Assembly (NCBI RefSeq): GCF_000234665.1
Contig: NC_018310.1
Location: 124,001 to 188,000 of the forward strand
Source of the DNA: Leishmania mexicana MHOM/GT/2001/U1103
Taxonomy: Eukaryota; Euglenozoa; Kinetoplastea; Trypanosomatida; Trypanosomatidae
Length of the DNA: 64,000 nucleotides
Direction of reading: 5' to 3'
Position 1 is the stretch's first letter, and each line of letters starts with the position of its first letter. Under the pieces are notes generated by a model that saw only the letters and a program-made list of their open reading frames with translations, was not told the origin of the DNA and did no database searches. Positions 38,411-47,451 of the stretch are shown here, piece by piece. Position numbers and translations under genes: made by a program.

Positions 38411-41400
38411 ATGCACACGCCAGAGCCGCGGCCACGCCACAGCCGCGGCGGGGCCGCCAGTACCACGCCCCAGGTCGACTCGAGCAACGCCACGCCGACG
38501 CCGCGGGCTGGTTTTCTGCGCCGCGGCGGTGGCGACGGTGGCGGCGACACGCTACACGGCGCCATCGCCGCCGGGCCGTCCGTCCTGTTCGACGAGGACA
38601 CAGCCACGGCCGTTGCCGTCGATGGCTCTCCTCAGCCCACTCAGCTGACGCAGCAGCAGCAGCAGCTGTATCCTGGTCAGGCCCGACTGCCGCGCCAGCG
38701 CCCGCGCTTTCACACCGTGCAGGACCTTGACGTCGCGCTGAACCAGGCCATTGAGGGCAAGATCACCAGCCGCAACGCGTGGGCCAGCAAGGAGGCGAGC
38801 GACCTCCTGGAGGGCATCACGCACACCATCGAGACGACGCTGGACAACGCGTCGACGGACGACTACGCTGGCTTCGCTAAGGCGGCGACGGTTGTGGAGG
38901 GCTGCTCGAAGGTGTGGACGAGCCGCGTGGACAGCACGTATCAGCGGAGCAACCAGATGGTGCAGCGCCTGCTACGCAAGGATGACGCGTCAGGCAAACC
39001 GCCGACCGGCGACCGAGACGACGGGGAAGGTGAAGACGGGGAGGAGGGGGACGAGCAGCAGGGCGCGAAGAGCCGCTCGCGTAGCGTGGCGGCCGCGTCT
39101 GCCGCTGCCGCACGCACCCTGGCAATGGGGGCGACGGAGATCAACTTAGACAGCAAGAGCCGCACGGCGCTCACGCAGACCCACGTCAACGCGCAGTTCC
39201 GAGCGATCACCTCGAAGTTCGATCAAGGCAATGCGCAGGGTCTTCTCATGAACAATGCGCCGATGGGCCGGGCCGGCAACATCATCTTAGACGTTGACTA
39301 CTCCGTCATGCCTATTTCCGATGCCGTGGACGGTTGCAGTCGGCAGGGCAGCCGCCGCATTTCGGGCACCAACGCGCCATCGCCGTCGGGGAGCAGTGGT
39401 GCAGAAGGCCAGGAAACTCAGGCGGGGACGGTCACGCCCTCGCGCGTGTCGCAGCACACCTCCGTTGAGCTCGACACCGCCGTGTACGAGACCGTCACCG
39501 ATTTACCCCCGTACCACGGTGTGACCACAGCTGTGCCGCTTACTGGCCACCTGAGGAGCACCCGCGGCTCCGAGTCCTTCCCGCAGGCGCGTGACAGCAC
39601 CGGCAGAGTCAGTTCTGTCGGCGACGCGCGTGGCAGTCAAGCAAGCGCCATCGACCCACTGCTGCTCCTCCCGCGCGCCTCGCCCCCGAAGCAGGATTTG
39701 AGTGACCTCGCCCGCGTGTCGCTCAAGTCCGACGCACGTGAGGGCCACAGCGGCAGCAGCGCCACTGCTGAGTCGAACAGAGAGAGTCGAAGTCGAATCA
39801 CGTCTCACAGTGACAGGACGGCGGCCACCGCCGGTGGCGATGAGGCAGCAATGCGTGCCTACGGCAGTCAGCAGGAGCAGGGGGCTGAGGGCGAGTTTGC
39901 CACTCGCGGCAACGACAACGACGACGGTGTCGATGGCGATGACGCCGACTTCGATGATTGGGGCGGCGCCGGCGACGACGACGACGATAGCAGGTACTAC
40001 AACAAGGCAGACATCAGTGCCCGCACTGACAGTGAAGGTGCCGACCGCGGCGCCGAGGCCCGCCGTCTCGTGTCGGGCGCTGCGGAGATGGAGCTGATGG
40101 ACACTCTCTTCCACGGTCACACCCAGCTGGCTCTTGAGGCAGAAGACCCGACGTTTTGGTGCCCGCTGAGTGAGGTCTCTGCGAACCCGCTGGCTGGCGT
40201 GCAAGGGTTCTCGGCGCTTTCTCGGCTGCACCGCGAGCACCGCTTCGCACAGTCGCAGAAAGGCACTGGCGGCGACGACACCGCCCGAAACAGGAGCGGG
40301 GGTGAACGAAGCAGCAACCTCAGCAGCCCAGTCGGAGCTCAGCTGCAGCCGGCGACAAAGCGCGGGCGCAAGGAGCGCACCGTGGTGTTCCAGTTGCCAC
40401 AGTCGCCTAGCTGTGGCCGGGGGGCTGGCGCCAGCGGCGTCGCCTCCGCGACATCCACGTTCGCGACGGAGTCGAAGTTGCTCCTCGACGACAGTGCTCT
40501 GCGTCAGGCGACCACCGTCGCGCGCAATATCACTCCGCTCGGCAAGCAGCTCCTCTTCGCGAGGAATGCCGCGCAGGAGGTGCTGGGCTACACGCAGAGC
40601 GCTGTGCAGCGCAGCAAGGCGGAGCAGGCGGGGCTGCTGCTGCCTGAGGCGCCGATTCGAGGCAAGACGATCCCGTCGTACATGCCGTTCCCGGTGCACA
40701 CGCAGGACTACTTCCAGCCCTTCAGCACCTCTCTGACTCACTGGAACCTTCTGCGCAAGTCCGCGACGGGTCACCTCGTCGACAGCACCGCCGGCGCGCG
40801 CAACAACGAAGGGCCGTCGTCGTCATCCGTGATGGTGGGGGGCAGCAACAGCGGCATCACTGGTGACTGCAGCGGCCACATTGGTCTCGCAACACGCACC
40901 GGTGACTACTTCAGTGCCGACGCTCTGGACAAGGATAACTACGGCGGTGTCGGTGCCCGGTACGGCGGCGACAACATGCCAGTCGAGTTCTTCCCTGGCG
41001 GGGCGGAGGTAGAAGCTCAAGATGGCGGCGAGGCCGGCGGCGACTATGCTGACTACGCCGAGCTCTACGGCCCCGACGACAACCATAGCGACGACGAGGA
41101 GAGCCGCTACGTGCAGGGCGGCTTCCGCAGCTCTGCAGATGCGCGCCTCATCGCGGAGATGGAGCTGGCTGCGGCTGCGGCAACATCCGCGACGGCCTCT
41201 GGCGGCTCCTCGACGCGCAGCAGCGGGACCAGCACTGATTCCCTTCTTGCCGACCCTCTTGAACTGCTGAAGGTGCTGAGCCCACCCGAGGCGACCCTAC
41301 CGAACCAGGTGGACGTGGTGAAGCTCCGGCAGCTCATGTGGGAGGCGCTGCAGGGGCCCCTGGCGGCGAACCAGCAGGAAAAGGCCGTGGACCTCGCGAC

Positions 41401-41863
41401 GCTGCGCACCGGCGCCGCAGCGGGGGTATTGCAGATAGCGGAGGAAGACGAGGATGACGTTGCTTCCTTGCGGGAAAACCGCAAGGTGGCCATGGTGAAG
41501 GCGCACGCACAGACGGCGCTCAACGCGCTTCGAAAGCGTGTACGCACGGCGGACGTTGGCAAAGATGCGCAGTCTGCGCACTGCAATGAGGACACCGTAG
41601 CAGACCCGTTCCTTGCCGCAGAGTCGGCCGCCGCTGCTGCTGCTGCTGCGACGTCGGCGGGGGCGCCACCCACGCGGTTCAGCGACGTTGTCCGCTCCGT
41701 CCTGCCACACATCTCAGCCGTGTCGTCCACCAACACGCTGTCGCCCGCCTTTTTCTTCTTTTCCATTCTGTTCCTCGCGAATGAACACAACGTGGTGCTG
41801 CGGAGCGTCGTGGACTTGAACGACCTGCTCGCCTGCGGCATCGCCGGCCGCGTCGGTGAGTGA
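38411..41863 (+). CDS. CND2: condensin complex subunit 2 (kleisin, CND2/Brn1/CAP-H)
   Basis: 1,150 residues; human and yeast counterparts are 740-755. N-terminal block at about 108-190 (DVALNQAIEGKITSRNAWASKE, DYAGFAKAATVVEGCSKVW, RVDSTYQRSNQMVQRLL) matches the SMC2-binding half of CAP-H. INLDSKSRTALTQTHVNAQF, ITSKFDQGNAQGLLMNN and NIILDVDYS (about 244-298) correspond to the conserved region after it. The middle carries acidic runs (about 498-525, DDADFDDWGGAGDDDDD), then YFQPFSTSLTHWNLLRK. LRQLMWEAL (about 972) and the last 55 residues (FFFFSILFLANEHNVVL, DLNDLLACGI) are the winged-helix that binds SMC4. It closes the condensin ring for mitotic chromosome compaction. The extra length is Ser/Gly/Ala-rich insertions, common in Leishmania proteins. 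Start is the only upstream ATG in frame. Confidence 0.9.
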   Translation: MHTPEPRPRHSRGGAASTTPQVDSSNATPTPRAGFLRRGGGDGGGDTLHGAIAAGPSVLFDEDTATAVAVDGSPQPTQLTQQQQQLYPGQARLPRQRPRFHTVQDLDVALNQAIEGKITSRNAWASKEASDLLEGITHTIETTLDNASTDDYAGFAKAATVVEGCSKVWTSRVDSTYQRSNQMVQRLLRKDDASGKPPTGDRDDGEGEDGEEGDEQQGAKSRSRSVAAASAAAARTLAMGATEINLDSKSRTALTQTHVNAQFRAITSKFDQGNAQGLLMNNAPMGRAGNIILDVDYSVMPISDAVDGCSRQGSRRISGTNAPSPSGSSGAEGQETQAGTVTPSRVSQHTSVELDTAVYETVTDLPPYHGVTTAVPLTGHLRSTRGSESFPQARDSTGRVSSVGDARGSQASAIDPLLLLPRASPPKQDLSDLARVSLKSDAREGHSGSSATAESNRESRSRITSHSDRTAATAGGDEAAMRAYGSQQEQGAEGEFATRGNDNDDGVDGDDADFDDWGGAGDDDDDSRYYNKADISARTDSEGADRGAEARRLVSGAAEMELMDTLFHGHTQLALEAEDPTFWCPLSEVSANPLAGVQGFSALSRLHREHRFAQSQKGTGGDDTARNRSGGERSSNLSSPVGAQLQPATKRGRKERTVVFQLPQSPSCGRGAGASGVASATSTFATESKLLLDDSALRQATTVARNITPLGKQLLFARNAAQEVLGYTQSAVQRSKAEQAGLLLPEAPIRGKTIPSYMPFPVHTQDYFQPFSTSLTHWNLLRKSATGHLVDSTAGARNNEGPSSSSVMVGGSNSGITGDCSGHIGLATRTGDYFSADALDKDNYGGVGARYGGDNMPVEFFPGGAEVEAQDGGEAGGDYADYAELYGPDDNHSDDEESRYVQGGFRSSADARLIAEMELAAAAATSATASGGSSTRSSGTSTDSLLADPLELLKVLSPPEATLPNQVDVVKLRQLMWEALQGPLAANQQEKAVDLATLRTGAAAGVLQIAEEDEDDVASLRENRKVAMVKAHAQTALNALRKRVRTADVGKDAQSAHCNEDTVADPFLAAESAAAAAAAATSAGAPPTRFSDVVRSVLPHISAVSSTNTLSPAFFFFSILFLANEHNVVLRSVVDLNDLLACGIAGRVGE

Positions 41864-42660
41864 TAGCGTGCCTGTGCGCCTCCTGCCACACCTCCTCTCA
41901 TGACGCAGCCTCTCTCTGTACGGGCGTGCGTATGCCACAGGGCACAGTGGGGGCTGCGTGGATGGGGTCACGGGTGACGACAGACAGGGTGGGGCGAGGC
42001 GGAGGCGGAGGAGGAGGAGGGGGAGGGCCTCCGGCGCTGTAGACCTGTGTATGCACATGCATGCAACACACACGCGCGCGATACAAGTCGTCAAGTACAC
42101 ACACACACACACAAAACGCTGTGTTCTTGGATTTGCTTGCTTCTCCTCAGAGCTCATAGAATAAGGAGAATACGTGTCGCTGAACGGATGCTGTACGAGC
42201 AGCCCTGCAAGAGGAGATGCGCGAGGAGGGGGAGGAGAGGCTTCTCGCGACGTGTCGGTGGTACGCAGACCTGCGAACCCACACGCACACACACACACAC
42301 ACACGGTGCAGTGACACCTCTTCCCTCTCGAGTCCGTGTTGCTGCGCTCCGTTGTGGAGCGAAGGCAGCGCAAAGCGAGACGGGTCCGGGCGACGTAGCG
42401 GGGCTTTGTCGGGTCGCTCACTGCTTGTGTGCGTGCGTGCGTGCGTGTGTTGGTGTGACAGCAATGCCAGATGTGGGGGGGGACAGCGTGCCGCCTCTAA
42501 TCTTTTTCCTGCTTGCCCACGCTGCTGCGGTGCTACTGCTGCTGAAAGGCTTCCGCTCTGCACACGCGTCTCTCTCTACCTCTCTTACCGTGCGCGTACG
42601 CGGCCGCGTACGCGCACGCACACAGACATACATATAGCTCGCCACGCTGCATGTGAAGTC
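41864..42660 (+). other. intergenic region with palindrome at the splice acceptor
   Basis: 800 nt with a G/GGA-rich stretch at 42005-42030, CA runs at 42091-42114 and 42279-42304, CGTG repeats near 42426-42450, a CT-tract at 42570-42587 and the 30-nt palindrome at 42589-42618. AG at 42624-42625 and 42636-42637 are the acceptor candidates. No gene-like frame. Confidence 0.5.
42589..42618 (+). repeat. perfect 30-nt palindrome in acceptor region
   Basis: The 15 nt left of the centre (between 42603 and 42604, in CGGCCG) are the exact reverse complement of the 15 nt to its right; symmetry ends at 42588/42619. It lies between the polypyrimidine tract (42570-42587) and the first AG (42624-42625) upstream of the gene at 42661. 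As RNA it would fold into a GC-rich hairpin directly at the branch/3' splice region. Confidence 0.9.
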
Positions 42661-43605
42661 ATGTGGCACATCCCACGCAACCATTATCTCGTCGTCCACG
42701 ACGCCGTTCGTAAGCTTCTCGGCCCCGATGCGCAGCTGGCGGCGTTCGTGAAGGCGCGGCACGCTTTCCAGTGCGACATGCTCGTGAACGACGCTCGCAC
42801 GGATCCAGAGGAGCTCGTGCGCGCAGGGGTGCGAAATAGTGGCGGAGACATCAGTGACGATGCAGCCGCCAAGGCTGGCGTTGGCGAGTTCGCGCGCAGA
42901 CTGCAGGGGCTGCTAGGGATTTGCGACGTAGTGCCCCACACCCGCCGTGTCGACGTCATCTTCCGTGATCGCAGCGTGATCCAGCTCGCCCTCGGCGCCG
43001 CGAAGAGGGACCTTCCCTATGCACTGGAGACCGGCGCGGACGTCAACCAAGAGCCGGACTGGCGCCTGCGCAACCGATTTCGTATCTCCCTCGGGTACGA
43101 CGAGGAGCTCTTCCTTGCGCAATGCACCCGCAGCATGAACGTGGCGGCGCGCGTCTTGGAGAAGTGCGCCTTCGACTCTGTTCGGTACTCTACCTTGATG
43201 AGTACGAACGCCGAGATGGCGGCGATGTACGAGGCGAGCGGCCAGCGGTGGCAGGCGGTGCTGCCTCCGGTGACCTACTGGGAGGCGCACTGCTACTCGC
43301 TGATGAAGGCGTACCCGTGTCGCCACTATCAGCAGATCGTTGCAACGGTTCAGCACAACTTCGCTGCGTACTATGGCGAGTTCCCAATGACGAACCCGTA
43401 CTGCGACGGCGAGGACCTCAACACGATTCAAGTGGTGAGGTGGTTGTGCGAGGCATTCAACGCGGGAGCAGCGATGTCGCAGGTAACGTCGGCTGCATCA
43501 TCACCGGTTACCTTCAACGAGTGGGAGGTCGTGCACTGTGCCATGCCTGCAGCGATGGAGGACGGTGATGGAGAAGGGTGCTGCGGCCATGGGCAACATG
43601 GCTGA
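42661..43605 (+). CDS. hypothetical conserved-looking protein (314 aa)
   Basis: ATG at 42661, 23-36 nt after the candidate acceptors. The sequence looks globular over nearly its whole length: HIPRNHYLVVHDAVRKLLG at the start, GICDVVPHTRRVDVIFRDRS near 89-108, RFRISLGYDEELFLAQCTR near 140, PPVTYWEAHCYSLMKAYPCRH near 205-225 and YYGEFPMTNPYCDGEDLNTI near 238-257. Only the last 20 residues are Gly/His/Asp-rich. No signal peptide, membrane helix or catalytic motif is recognised, and I cannot name a family. Codon use is GC-ending throughout, which supports a real gene. The unusual palindrome in its acceptor region hints that splicing of this mRNA may be controlled. Confidence 0.75.
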   Translation: MWHIPRNHYLVVHDAVRKLLGPDAQLAAFVKARHAFQCDMLVNDARTDPEELVRAGVRNSGGDISDDAAAKAGVGEFARRLQGLLGICDVVPHTRRVDVIFRDRSVIQLALGAAKRDLPYALETGADVNQEPDWRLRNRFRISLGYDEELFLAQCTRSMNVAARVLEKCAFDSVRYSTLMSTNAEMAAMYEASGQRWQAVLPPVTYWEAHCYSLMKAYPCRHYQQIVATVQHNFAAYYGEFPMTNPYCDGEDLNTIQVVRWLCEAFNAGAAMSQVTSAASSPVTFNEWEVVHCAMPAAMEDGDGEGCCGHGQHG

Positions 43606-44438
43606 TGAAAGGTCGAGCCAGGAGGGGCGACACTGATGCACTCGATGGGGGATATGTCGGATGGCACGGGGAAGAGGAAGCGTCCTGACCGTTCCGGTGT
43701 ATACGTGCGCCTCTCTCCATCTCTGTGCGGGACACACACACACACACAATGCAGTGCAGATGGCAGAAGGCGGTGGCGCTTCTTCTACACGCACACGAAC
43801 ACACAACCTCGAGCCACTACCCCCTTCGTTGTGTGCTTTCCAGATGGGCAGCCTCTTGTGCCTCCACCTCTCCTGCTCCTGGCCTGCACACCCATTGCCC
43901 TGGAAGGGTCCGGAGGGGAGGCGGAGGCGGGACGGGGGACCGCCTCACAAGCGGACAGGAACACCAACAAGAGTAATGGGGCACGCTGGAGAGCACCAGC
44001 CGCAGCACCGCACCGCACAACGGCGGTGGCGGCCACAGCGCGAGCAAGAGGGAGGGGAGGGAGAGGGAGGGAGCGAAGAGCCAAACAGCACGCCAGGCTT
44101 ACAGGACGGCGCACCACACATGCGCTCCTCCTCCTCTGACACCCTCCCCCTCTCCCTCTCTCTTGCTCGACGCCGTTCACCGCTGCTCGTTGCACGCATG
44201 TGTACGCTGTCCTACTCGTCTCTCTTCTCTCCGCGCCTACTGCTGTCGATGGCCCTCCTCTCCCTTCCATGGCGTCCTAATTTTCATTCTTAGGCAGCGT
44301 GCGGTGTCTCTCCGTCGACGCCCCCCCCCCCCGTAGTGAATCTTCACGTACGCCTGCTGCACCACCACGCCACTGGCGAGCGACACACACACACACACGT
44401 AAATAAGCAGTAAGTATATCGTCTAGCAGGGGGGCGAC
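43606..44438 (+). other. intergenic region
   Basis: 830 nt. CA run at 43733-43747, G/GGA-rich stretch at 44045-44075, CT-tracts at 44120-44165 and 44205-44275, and C12 at 44321-44332 followed by AG at 44335-44336, a likely acceptor for the gene at 44439. Another CA run at 44383-44398. No gene-like frame. Confidence 0.5.
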
Positions 44439-46244
44439 ATGGCACCCGACAAGGACACCCCCGACTCACCACGGCGTTCGCCGACAAGAGGGGCAGAGGG
44501 CACCAAAGGATTTGCGACGGAGCAGCCGCCACAGCCCTCTTCATCCAGCTCGTCCACAGCCGCCGCTGCCACGTCCATGTCTGTCGCAGGGACGACTGGG
44601 ACCGACGCGGCGACAGCGACGGCCTCGTGCAAGGCACCGGCTCCGCACGACAAGGCGGTCGTAGTGGATGAAGGTGACACCGCGAGCGTTGCTGCCGCAT
44701 CTTCCTCCGCTTCCACTGCGTCGTCGTCGGCGAGCGCCGATGAGCAGCGTCGCCGCCGCCTGGCCCTGTACGGCAGCCGTGCTATGGCTGCAGGTGGCAA
44801 GAAAGGCTCTGCCCTGGCGGCGAACCCGCATCACCCGTCCACCCCGCATGGAAGTGCCCACGGCCGCCACGCCCTCACCGCCTTCGGCGCTCGCCGCGGC
44901 GGCGAGCTCGCCTCCTACATCCAGAAACGCGGCGACCTCACCTCTCAAGGTCGGTATCTCGTCATCGGCGACGGCTTGATGGCACCGTTCATGGCGCTCT
45001 GCCTGCGCGTGCATGGGCTCGAGTGCGACCTCGCCCACCATCCGTCGCAGAACGACCTCGACCGCGGCACAATTGTGCTGACGCCGTCCGTCACGCAGCT
45101 TATGGGCGACGTGCTCAACGTCTCCGTGCCGTCTGGCAGCGTCGTTGGGCGTGTGCTCACGTTCGACCACGTCGGCAACGACATGTGCGACATCGACCTC
45201 AACGAGTTTCGAGAGAAGGGCGAGAGCCCGACGTTCTTCTGCTGTGACCGGGTGAAGGTGGAGTCAGCACTGATTTCGCTGTGCCGGATCGGTGCGCACA
45301 GCTGTATGGTGGTGCCGAAGCCTCAGATCGACAAGGGAGGCCTCGAGGCCCTCGAGAACGGTGGGGTGCGGGTGCACTTTGCCAGCGGTCTGCAGCAGGA
45401 TTACCTCGGGGTCATCTGCACGGCACGCAACCAAGAGCTGGTGCCGGAGCTGACGATCACCAACGAAGAGCTGCAAGCGCGTGCGGAGAACGCTGAGAAG
45501 TACCGCGATACTTTTGGCAAGTCCGTGCGGTGGATGGAGCTGTGCGTGCCGCCGCTGCCGGAGCTTGGCAAGTTCGAGAAGCGCTTCACCCCCGGCTCGC
45601 AGGAGATTGTCGAGATTCTTACGCCGCGCGACGCCAAGATGACGGTGCGGCCGACGATGATGGCCACAAAGCTCTTTTACAACGTCACACTCACCATCCC
45701 AGACGCCACGGCGGACCCGCGACTGAAGAGCACCAGCACAAAGCTGTTCTGGGACGATGTTGTCATGCACTGGACGTCGGGTGTGCCGGGGTACATCTCG
45801 CACACGATGTTTCGGCCGATGTTCACACACCTGCAGCAGAACTTCACGAAGTCCAGCGCGCTTGTGTACCGCACGCCGCTATTCTTGATGCCGCACTGGT
45901 CAGAGGGTGGCGGCCGCGTGATCAAGGTCGCCCACGCCGCGCACGGCTCGTGCTTCGATGCGGTGGACGTGTCCGACGCGCAGAGCTTCACCGACTGCTT
46001 CACCCTGGCGCGCACGATTGCCGGGGGTGAGGACGTGGCGGCGTTTCTGAAGGAGCGGCGGCTGCAGGTAATGGAGGAGATGGACCACCACTCCCGCCTC
46101 ACCTATTACGGTCTGAAGGAGCGGGGGCAGATGGCGTACATGATGTCGCGCTTCAACATGAAGATCATGCGCAAGTACAAGAAGAGCTGGCGGTCCATCT
46201 TGCAGAACTACGTTACGCTGATGCCCAAGAGCATCCCGAGATGA
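44439..46244 (+). CDS. divergent FAD-dependent monooxygenase-like protein (601 aa)
   Basis: Residues 1-165 are Ser/Ala/Thr-rich. The ordered part begins with a Rossmann strand-turn-helix, YLVIGDGLMAPFMALCLRVHGLECDL, where Gly177-Asp-Gly179-x-x-Ala182 stands for the FAD-binding GxGxxG/A. Near 495-520 KVAHAAHGSCFDAVDVSDAQSF followed by CFTLARTI occupies the place of the GDAAH motif and following helix of UbiH/COQ6/squalene-epoxidase-type flavoprotein monooxygenases. LEALENGGVRVHFASGLQQDYLGVICTARNQ (about 305-335) fits the second nucleotide-contact region. The GD of GDAAH is replaced and the first motif is weak, so cofactor binding is uncertain. The C terminus (GQMAYMMSRFNMKIMRKYKK) is basic-hydrophobic and could touch a membrane. 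A Rab GDI/escort protein was considered, but its N-terminal signature is absent. Confidence 0.6.
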   Translation: MAPDKDTPDSPRRSPTRGAEGTKGFATEQPPQPSSSSSSTAAAATSMSVAGTTGTDAATATASCKAPAPHDKAVVVDEGDTASVAAASSSASTASSSASADEQRRRRLALYGSRAMAAGGKKGSALAANPHHPSTPHGSAHGRHALTAFGARRGGELASYIQKRGDLTSQGRYLVIGDGLMAPFMALCLRVHGLECDLAHHPSQNDLDRGTIVLTPSVTQLMGDVLNVSVPSGSVVGRVLTFDHVGNDMCDIDLNEFREKGESPTFFCCDRVKVESALISLCRIGAHSCMVVPKPQIDKGGLEALENGGVRVHFASGLQQDYLGVICTARNQELVPELTITNEELQARAENAEKYRDTFGKSVRWMELCVPPLPELGKFEKRFTPGSQEIVEILTPRDAKMTVRPTMMATKLFYNVTLTIPDATADPRLKSTSTKLFWDDVVMHWTSGVPGYISHTMFRPMFTHLQQNFTKSSALVYRTPLFLMPHWSEGGGRVIKVAHAAHGSCFDAVDVSDAQSFTDCFTLARTIAGGEDVAAFLKERRLQVMEEMDHHSRLTYYGLKERGQMAYMMSRFNMKIMRKYKKSWRSILQNYVTLMPKSIPR

Positions 46245-47451
46245 ACGCGCGTGTGCGGTATGGTTCATCAGGCGCACCGTTGCTGTCGGCTCCTGCATCC
46301 TACCCTTCTGCGCGACTGCTGTGTGCATGTACCGGGGTCTGGCGCTGCGCTGAGGCAGCGCCGTGGCCTTCGTTGCCGACCACCGCCCCGCAGGCTTGGC
46401 GTTTTGTTGCAGCGCCGCACCTGGCACTGCTCTCTCTCTCACACGCACACACTGCGTGGGTGTAGGTGTGACGGAGAGCTGGGGATGAGGTGGGAGGAGT
46501 GATGGCTGTGTGCTCGTGTGGAGCAGACGTCAAGTACCAAAACGCACGCACGGGGGAGTGTGAGAGGGCGGTGGCGAGCGAGAGGAGGAGGAGGAGGGCG
46601 ACGGGACGGGGGCGACGGTGCTTTTTAACAGCAAAGACCTCTCACACTCCGGCCAAGAACAAAGGCCGTAGGCCGTAAAGCGATGGCGGCCGGCGTGGAG
46701 CTATTCATCGTGGACGACATCGCGCGATGACGTCAGGGATGGGGAGGGATGTGGGATGAGGCGCATATGGCGGTCGACGCGACTGCTCTAGCGTGCGTGT
46801 TTTCGTGCAAGTGGATGCATAGGTGGGTGCATCTTTTTGCCGCTGGTCCTCAGCGACTCACCGAACTCCCCGCGCATGCGGCGTGTCTCTCACCAGCCAA
46901 AATCGTATTCTCTCCCGCCCGCGCGCCCCGATGTGCGTCTTCCCCGCCCGCGTCGACCCCAGGCACCGGCCCTCTCTTTTCTTCCCCGATCTCTACGCCA
47001 GCGTGGCGTGGACGGTCGTCAGACTGGCGGTGCGTCGACCTTGCAAGAGGTAGGGGAAAAGGGGTGGGGGGTGAGGCGGGCCTGTCGTCCCTCCCCAGCA
47101 CAGACACACGCACATGTTCGTCTCTCTACTCGCCATCCCTCACCACCCTCTCGCTCTCTCTGCGTGTGGGCGCCGACGTCCATCTCCATCTTCCATCGGC
47201 CATGGTGCTGCGGCTTGCTGGATGACTTCCTCTGCACGCACGCCTCTGCGGTTGGCGGATGGCCTTTCACACCGCTTGCCCCACTGCGGACCTTCGCCCC
47301 CCCCCCCCCCCCCCCCCCACTTGCTCTGCGCGGCGAGAAGAGGGGGACGGAGACTCGTGTGTGTGTGTGTTCGTCGACGCATCGTCCCGTCACACTCCCA
47401 TTACCATTTTACAGCCACGCGACAACCTCCTTGCACGCGCGACGGGGCAGC
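46245..47451 (+). other. intergenic region with C22 tract
   Basis: 1.2 kb. CT/CA sequence at 46430-46452, purine-rich GAGG stretch at 46560-46620, a second purine-rich stretch at 47045-47075, CT-tracts at 47110-47165 and a run of 22 C at 47297-47318. AG at 47338-47339 or later is a possible acceptor. The coding frame is open back to 46837 but without a supported ATG. Confidence 0.5.
47297..47318 (+). repeat. homopolymer of 22 C
   Basis: Uninterrupted C run about 130 nt upstream of the methyltransferase ATG; probably part of its polypyrimidine tract. Length may vary by slippage or sequencing error. Confidence 0.9.

Noticed and set aside
44439..46244. Rab GDI or Rab escort protein identity
   Set aside because: The N-terminal YDVIVxGTG-type signature and the later conserved blocks are absent; order of motifs fits flavoprotein monooxygenases better.
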